From positions 1 through 35,603 of the forward strand of contig DCHD01000023.1 in assembly GCA_002315565.1 (NCBI GenBank): a stretch of 35,603 nucleotides of DNA, given 5' to 3'. Every line of letters begins with the position of its first letter. The stretch's first letter is position 1. The DNA comes from Solobacterium sp. UBA1761. Lineage in GTDB: Bacteria > Bacillota_I > Bacilli_A > Erysipelotrichales > Erysipelotrichaceae. Both the position numbers and the translations under genes were made by a program. Below, piece after piece: positions 31,231 through 35,603 of this stretch. The notes under the pieces were generated by a model. The model did no database searches and had not been told where the DNA came from. It saw nothing but the letters and a program-made list of their open reading frames with translations.

Positions 31231-32532
31231 CTACAGATACTTTTTGGTCATTTCTGCAATGTTGTAAATATCTTTACTTGACATGAATACGAAACATGCA
31301 CCTTTGTGTTCAGACAGCATTTTTGCGCCCTTTTCGTCTTCACTTAAAACAATAGAACCAGGAAGTCTTTCTTCAAGATAATGAATATCGATATCTGTTC
31401 CATCCTGTTTGTCATCAATGCTGGTAAATTCAAGAAGGTATACCTTATCAGCAATTTTCAGAGCATCCACAAATTCGTCAACAAAGTACTTGACTCTTGA
31501 AGCACGATGAGGTTTGAATATGGCGACTATTTCTCTTTCAGGGAATCTTTTTCTGGAAGCTTCAAGTGTTACCTTTACTTCAGTTGGATGATGGGCATAA
31601 TCATCAACCAGAACCGAATCTTTATATCTTTCAACTACATATCTTCTCTTAGGTCCATGGTATGACTGAAGCGCTGCTTCTATAACCTGATGATCAAAAC
31701 ACATCATTGTTGATAAAGCTATAACACCAAGTGCATCAAGAAGAAGATGATCTCCAACAAAAGGTACACTGTATCGCCATACAAAATTGCCTCTAAACAT
31801 CAAAGAGAATTTTGAGCCGAATTCATTTTCTTCTAAGTCAGTAATATAGAAATCGTTATCTTTTTTAAATCCGAATGAAAATGCCGGTGTATCAAACTTA
31901 AGTTTTCTGCACCATTCATCATCACCATTATAGAAAACGGCTTCTTTTACATTGTGCACATATTCCTGATAAGCACTGAAATAGTCATCTTCATCTTTAA
32001 AGTAATCAACATGATCTATTTCAATATTGTTGATAATTGCATAGTCCGGATGATAGGCAATGAAATGTCTTCTGAATTCATCGGCTTCAACGCAAAGCCA
32101 TTCGCTGTCCTTATCAAGATAGCCTTCACCATCACCAATCAGATATCCGGTCTTTTTGAATCTTTCAAAGACAGTCTTGACCATTGTGGTAGTAGTAGTC
32201 TTTCCATGGCTTCCGGAAATGGCAACTGTCTTATAGTTTTCCATCAGTTTTCCTAAGAACTCATGATATCTGTAACAGGTACATGTCGTGTTGTTTCTGG
32301 CAGCGACTACTTCTTCAAAGTCCTCAAGAAAAGCATTTCCGATAATTACGGTCATGTTGTCTTTAATGTTTTCTTTATTGAAATTCAGTATCTGAATATT
32401 CCTTTTAACCAGTTCGTCTTCTGTAAAGAAGTGTTTATCAAGGTCAGAACCCATAACATCTTCACCAAGATCCTTAAGCATTACTGCAAGTGCAGCCATG
32501 CCTGTACCCTTAATACCGATAAAATAATACAT
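31231..32532 (-). CDS. murC: UDP-N-acetylmuramate--L-alanine ligase
   Basis: Cytoplasmic ATP-dependent ligase adding the first L-Ala to UDP-MurNAc in peptidoglycan synthesis. Rossmann start YFIGIKGTGMAALAVML (the GxGGxGMS-type loop), ATP loop ISGSHGKTTTTTMV, EADEFRRHF with the carbamylation/magnesium region, NNIEIDHVDYF, and YAHHPTEVKVTLEA near the C-terminal domain. 433 residues, normal for Firmicutes. The ATG shares a base with the stop of the acidic SPxxG-motif gene (TAATG). Confidence 0.95.
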   Translation of the reverse strand: MYYFIGIKGTGMAALAVMLKDLGEDVMGSDLDKHFFTEDELVKRNIQILNFNKENIKDNMTVIIGNAFLEDFEEVVAARNNTTCTCYRYHEFLGKLMENYKTVAISGSHGKTTTTTMVKTVFERFKKTGYLIGDGEGYLDKDSEWLCVEADEFRRHFIAYHPDYAIINNIEIDHVDYFKDEDDYFSAYQEYVHNVKEAVFYNGDDEWCRKLKFDTPAFSFGFKKDNDFYITDLEENEFGSKFSLMFRGNFVWRYSVPFVGDHLLLDALGVIALSTMMCFDHQVIEAALQSYHGPKRRYVVERYKDSVLVDDYAHHPTEVKVTLEASRKRFPEREIVAIFKPHRASRVKYFVDEFVDALKIADKVYLLEFTSIDDKQDGTDIDIHYLEERLPGSIVLSEDEKGAKMLSEHKGACFVFMSSKDIYNIAEMTKKYL

Positions 32533-33275
32533 TAATCTCTGTCCTCTTTAAAAAGATCTTCAAACAGGTCTATTTCCTGTGTATTGGAAAAACCTCTTTC
32601 TTCATTGAGTACCTGACGGTAGATATTCTCATCTATGTCTTCGCTTTGATCAACGAAGTGTTCTTCAGCTTTTTCAAATTCTTCTTCTATTTCTTCATTT
32701 ATGAAAAGATTGTCTGAATCAGAAAGTGTATCATTCAGATCAGGTTTCTCTTCAGGCTCCTCTTCAATTATGAAAGGTTCATAATTCTTTTCAATCTTGT
32801 ATACAGAAAGATTGTTGGTAGCAGTAAAGTCATTCTTTACATCTGTACCATAGATTGGGGAAATGATTGTGCCAAGATATGACTCATAATTATTGGTCCT
32901 GACCGGTGCCATATTGGTATTGAGGTCGGCATCATTCTTTTTATCCAAAAGACCAAACATTGGTGAAAGATTGGCAGTCAGAGTATATCCGCTTCCATCC
33001 CCTGCTTTTGCACTTGATGGATCTTCGGCCTTTCTTATGTGTTTTGCCTCATCCATGGAAATGAAAGATGATCTTCTCTTGGTTATAGTTTCAGACTGTT
33101 TATCTTTTGAATACAGATACTCTTTGGCATTGGCTGTAGCAGGTGTTTCGTTTGTTTTTTTACCACCTGAAAACCTGACGTCCTCTAATGGAGCATCAGC
33201 TATTGTGTCAACATCATCACTGTCATCTGTTTCAAACAGAATATCAATAAATTTCTTTCCGATATCGTCTCTCAT
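32532..33275 (-). CDS. Acidic disordered protein with two SPxxG linear motifs, next to murC
   Basis: 247 residues, no signal peptide or membrane segment, rich in Asp, Glu, Asn and Ser; probably disordered. Two similar short motifs stand out: NLSPMFGLLDKK (102-113) and IISPIYGTDVK (137-147), each an (L/I)SP(M/I)(F/Y)G core after a Tyr-containing lead. Such repeated hydrophobic islands in a disordered chain look like docking sites for a partner. In Bacillus the gene beside murC at this place encodes the DNA translocase SftA, so a cell-division link is possible. No domain recognised. AAGGG precedes the ATG by 6 bases. Confidence 0.7.
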   Translation of the reverse strand: MRDDIGKKFIDILFETDDSDDVDTIADAPLEDVRFSGGKKTNETPATANAKEYLYSKDKQSETITKRRSSFISMDEAKHIRKAEDPSSAKAGDGSGYTLTANLSPMFGLLDKKNDADLNTNMAPVRTNNYESYLGTIISPIYGTDVKNDFTATNNLSVYKIEKNYEPFIIEEEPEEKPDLNDTLSDSDNLFINEEIEEEFEKAEEHFVDQSEDIDENIYRQVLNEERGFSNTQEIDLFEDLFKEDRD

Positions 33276-33311
33276 CTTTTTCCCTTTTAAATATAATACT
33301 ACAAGACTAAA

Positions 33312-33977
33312 CTATTTTTCTTCGCTTTCTGTATTCGTTGAAAGTTCACTCAGGTATCCCTGCTTAGGTATAACATACTGGAACAGGTCAACCTGCTTTC
33401 TTTCAGCATTTACAATATCCGTTGCTGTATAGCCCGCAAGTAATTCATCAGCCTTTACAGAGGTACTTCTTGCCAGAAGGAACATATGTTTGGTTGTCTC
33501 ATATGCTTCTTCTTTTAAAGTGTAGGCATACATATTCACCTCATCCGACATCAGATGAATCATATAGTATGTATCACCTTCATAAATCTTTACAAAATAA
33601 TTTATCAGACGGGTATCGATATTGCTGTAGGTACCACCTTTTTCATAGATAAGCTTATCTTCATCAAAAAGGCCTTCATCAGCAAGCGAATAAGCCTGAT
33701 AGTGGCTTCTGGCAATCATGCCGGCTATATTTATATTCAGAACAATTCTTGAGTTGGAATAGCCGAAAACAATGCTTTCATCAAAACATTCTTTTTCAAC
33801 CATATCACTTGGAAGATAATATGAATAATATTCAGTATGATTATTGGCTCTGATATCAAGTGACTCATTTGCTTTTGAAAGATAGTCATCAAGACTGTTT
33901 TTCATAAAGTCATAGTTATATACGGTACACCCTGTAAGCAAGAGTACAGATACAATAAGAAAAATTAACTTTTTCAT
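33312..33977 (-). CDS. Lipoprotein of unknown function
   Basis: 221-residue exported lipoprotein; lipobox LLTGC (Cys17). The mature part is mixed, with several Tyr-rich stretches (NHTEYYSYYLPSDMVEKECF and EGDTYYMIHLMSDEVNMYAY). No known domain. No Shine-Dalgarno: an extended -10 TGT-TAAAAT (33985-33993) ends 7 bases before the ATG, suggesting a leaderless message. It lies 18 bases downstream of radC, so its promoter overlaps the end of radC. Confidence 0.78.
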   Translation of the reverse strand: MKKLIFLIVSVLLLTGCTVYNYDFMKNSLDDYLSKANESLDIRANNHTEYYSYYLPSDMVEKECFDESIVFGYSNSRIVLNINIAGMIARSHYQAYSLADEGLFDEDKLIYEKGGTYSNIDTRLINYFVKIYEGDTYYMIHLMSDEVNMYAYTLKEEAYETTKHMFLLARSTSVKADELLAGYTATDIVNAERKQVDLFQYVIPKQGYLSELSTNTESEEK

Positions 33978-33984
33978 CTTTATA

Positions 33985-33993
33985 ATTTTAACA
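33985..33993 (-). promoter_or_regulatory. Extended -10 promoter of the lipoprotein gene, leaderless type
   Basis: Minus strand TGT-TAAAAT, then 7 bases, then the ATG at 33977. It occupies the 18-base gap after radC. No Shine-Dalgarno is present. Confidence 0.5.
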
Positions 33994-33995
33994 CA

Positions 33996-34655
33996 CTAGA
34001 TTATCAAACCTTCTTTTCTGAATGAATAATAACCGGTACGGGAAACAATAATATGATCAAGCAGTCTGATATCCATTAATGACAGTGAACTGCCTATTTT
34101 ATCAGTCAAAGAAATATCGGCTTTTGACGGAATCAGACTTCCTCCAGGGTGATTATGGGCAATGACAATAGAGTCAGCATGAAGAAGAATCGCCCTTCTT
34201 AATACTTCATCAATTCCGACTAAAGAACTTGTTCTGGTGCCTTTAAAGAGAACTTCTGATTTGATTATAGAACCCTGTCTGTTCATGAACAGAGCAAAGA
34301 ATTTCTCAGTACTCGAAAAAGCAATATTGAATCTGATCCAGTTGGCAAGATTTTCCGGTGTCTTTATTGTCTCTTCTTCTACCTTGTTTAAAGAACTCAT
34401 TCTTTTGGAAAGTTCAATAATCGCCATCAGTTCCATTGCTTTGGCCATACCGAAACCTTTAATATCCAACAGTTCCTCATAGTCATAGGAACAGAGGTTT
34501 TCAATACCTCCTGCTTTATCCAGCACTTCTTTACTTAATTCGATAACATTTTTCTTCTGGCATCCGGTCTTTAAGATCAGTGAGAGAAGTTCTTCATCCT
34601 GTAAAGTTGAAATACCATACTTATATGCCTTCTCTCTTGGAAGCAATTCGTTCAT
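33996..34655 (-). CDS. radC: RadC family JAB-domain protein
   Basis: 219 residues. An N-terminal UPF0758 helix-hairpin-helix part (LLDIKGFGMAKAMEL) is followed by a JAB/MPN metalloprotease-like domain with ligands in AHNHPGGSLIPSKAD (His167, His169, Asp180). The family was once linked to DNA repair; its true activity is unknown. The reading frame starts 35 bases inside the VanZ-like gene and has no clear ribosome site, so the ATG at 34655 is likely but the family's conserved LPREK begins only four codons later. Confidence 0.92.
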   Translation of the reverse strand: MNELLPREKAYKYGISTLQDEELLSLILKTGCQKKNVIELSKEVLDKAGGIENLCSYDYEELLDIKGFGMAKAMELMAIIELSKRMSSLNKVEEETIKTPENLANWIRFNIAFSSTEKFFALFMNRQGSIIKSEVLFKGTRTSSLVGIDEVLRRAILLHADSIVIAHNHPGGSLIPSKADISLTDKIGSSLSLMDIRLLDHIIVSRTGYYSFRKEGLII

Positions 34656-35058
34656 TGATTATTTTCGCTGACAGTTTCGTTAAAAGAATGCCTGCTAACG
34701 AAGCAATACTATCAAGTATTACATCGCTTAACTGCATAGACCTTTCAGGCACAAAGTACTGATGTACCTCATCTGAAACAGCATAAAGAACACAGATAAT
34801 AATTGCTGTTTGTATTTCTTTTTCTGTATATTCCTTCATCGTAAGACAGGCAAGTATACCAAGCACCATATAGATAAAAATATGTGCAGCTTTACGTATA
34901 AGAAAATGAACGAATTCATTATTGAGAACTCCACCGAACATAAAATTCATCACTGCCCTGCTTTCGCCTCTTGATGCCGCTCCGTTTCTTGAAGAGAAGA
35001 AATAAATGAGCGCCATCCACAAAACAAGCAGTGCTGTCTTAACAATCTTTTTATTCAC
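34621..35058 (-). CDS. VanZ-like membrane protein
   Basis: About 145 residues with four membrane segments. The family motifs are WMALIYFFSS at the start, RKAAHIFIYMVLGILACL, and DEVHQYFVPERSMQLSDVILD. VanZ-like proteins are named for a minor teicoplanin-resistance gene; most members have no known function. Start uncertain: a GTG at 35058 gives a typical VanZ N-terminus and lies 6 bases after TATGAT, like other leaderless genes here. ATGs at 35088 and 35124 give longer forms without a good ribosome site, the latter abutting the glgP terminator. The end overlaps radC by 35 bases. Confidence 0.78.
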   Translation of the reverse strand: MNKKIVKTALLVLWMALIYFFSSRNGAASRGESRAVMNFMFGGVLNNEFVHFLIRKAAHIFIYMVLGILACLTMKEYTEKEIQTAIIICVLYAVSDEVHQYFVPERSMQLSDVILDSIASLAGILLTKLSAKIINERIASKREGI

Positions 35059-35126
35059 AAAACTATCATACACTCCTTTCACATACATATTTGTACGCAA
35101 AATCTGAAATTCCTTTTTAAACATAC

Positions 35127-35154
35127 AAAAAAGAGCAATTTTCTTGCTCTTTTT
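35127..35154 (-). terminator. Terminator after glycogen phosphorylase gene
   Basis: Perfect 10-bp stem AAAAGAGCAA/TTGCTCTTTT with a 5-base loop, ending in six T on the minus strand. It lies 6 bases after the glgP stop. Confidence 0.88.
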
Positions 35155-35159
35155 GGTAA

Positions 35160-35603
35160 TTAGATAATCTTGTCGATGTGCCAGATATCATTTACATACT
35201 CATTGATTGTACGATCACTTGAGAAGAATGAAGACTTGGCAATATTGATCAGACATTTCTTAGCCCAGGCATTTCTGTCCTGATACATTGCATAGGCTTT
35301 TTCTTTTGCTGCACAGTATGAAGCAAAGTCAGCCAGCAGCATATATTCATCATTTCTTGTAAGTAACTCATTAACGATGATTTCATAATCATTAGGTTTG
35401 GTTGCAAACAAGTCAGAATTGATCGCATCAACCACCTTCTTGATAAGCGGATTATTGTCATAGTAATCCATAGAACGGTAGATAATCCTGTTTCTTTCAA
35501 CTTCATCTGCCTTCATACCGAATATTACAACGTTGTCATCGCCAACTTCTCTGGCAATCTCAACATTCGCACCATCAAGTGTGCCAAGAGTTACAGCACC
35601 GTT
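35160..35603 (-). CDS. glgP: Glycogen/alpha-glucan phosphorylase, C-terminal part only
   Basis: The last 147 residues of a phosphorylase that releases glucose-1-phosphate from glycogen or maltodextrin; the gene runs off the window. Recognised by NGAVTLGTLDGANVEI at the window edge (active-site glycine/substrate region), EVGDDNVVIFG and the closing FFSSDRTINEYVNDIWHI. Full-length enzymes have about 750-800 residues, so about four fifths is missing. Ends at a strong terminator. Confidence 0.93.
   Translation of the reverse strand, partial: NGAVTLGTLDGANVEIAREVGDDNVVIFGMKADEVERNRIIYRSMDYYDNNPLIKKVVDAINSDLFATKPNDYEIIVNELLTRNDEYMLLADFASYCAAKEKAYAMYQDRNAWAKKCLINIAKSSFFSSDRTINEYVNDIWHIDKII

Noticed and set aside
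32893..33432. Plus-strand frame of 179 codons opposite the SPxxG protein and lipoprotein
   Set aside because: Ser/Phe-rich shadow frame, spanning two minus-strand genes, without start signals.
1..35603. Insertion sequences, prophage genes, CRISPR arrays, tRNA or rRNA genes
   Set aside because: No transposase or phage motif, no regularly spaced repeats, and no cloverleaf or rRNA-like sequence was noticed. The gene arrangement is that of an ordinary chromosome.

Overview
The window is AT-rich, very gene-dense and uses the standard code (TGA serves as a stop). Its gene content points to a low-GC Bacillota (Firmicutes), probably an anaerobic gut lineage such as Erysipelotrichia or a near relative. 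The evidence is a six-subunit Rnf complex, Bce-type antibiotic-peptide genes, many lipoproteins with Gram-positive-style signal peptides, and a ccpA-like/DUF948/murC/tyrS neighbourhood like that of Bacillus. The taxonomic call is an inference. I saw no rRNA, tRNA, CRISPR array, insertion sequence or prophage, and no stretch over 300 bases lacks a gene.

Layout, with nearly everything on the minus strand. (1) 1-3626: mglB-mglA-mglC galactose/methylgalactoside ABC importer, with a promoter overlapped by a cre-like operator and a strong hairpin between mglB and mglA. (2) 3740-9622: a NusG-II/Gx-transporter membrane pair (resembling EetA/EetB), rimO, then ROK sugar kinase, galM, galK and a metallo-hydrolase. 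A good promoter inside the end of rimO probably drives the sugar genes. galT and galE are not in the window. (3) 9661-14703: a BceRS-BceAB-like two-component/ABC module, followed by three very small membrane proteins (35, 73 and 35 residues). (4) 14763-18099: a divergently arranged island of exported flavin/sulfur-type lipoproteins. It holds an FMN-attachment-motif lipoprotein and an active-site-intact rhodanese on one strand, and the flavinyl transferase ApbE and a rhodanese without its catalytic Cys on the other. (5) 18127-23134: rnfCDGEA, a new 56-residue Cys-rich membrane ORF, then rnfB. This Rnf is unusual because RnfD carries an extra C-terminal flavinylation domain and RnfB is cut down to 101 residues with no ferredoxin domain. 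(6) 23210-26071: DEAD-box helicase divergent from ispH and a HAD phosphatase. (7) 26061-33275: a packed block of an acidic SPxxG-motif protein, murC, a DUF948-like protein, a coiled-coil protein, a ccpA-like regulator, tyrS, a lipoprotein and a MurJ/SpoVB-type flippase. (8) 33312-35603: lipoprotein, radC, a VanZ-like protein and the end of glycogen phosphorylase.

How it fits together. The most interesting part is 14.7-23.1 kb. ApbE attaches FMN to exported proteins, and at least four candidate attachment sites lie nearby: one in RnfG, two in RnfD and one in the lipoprotein. Rnf can push electrons from ferredoxin/NADH to outward-facing flavins, and the lipoproteins could carry them or sulfur outside the membrane. 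The reduced RnfB and the tiny Cys-rich protein suggest a remodelled electron-entry side. A ccpA-like gene and two cre-like sites suggest catabolite control of the mgl operon and self-control of the regulator operon. Several genes start 6-8 bases after a -10 hexamer without a Shine-Dalgarno, which suggests leaderless transcripts.
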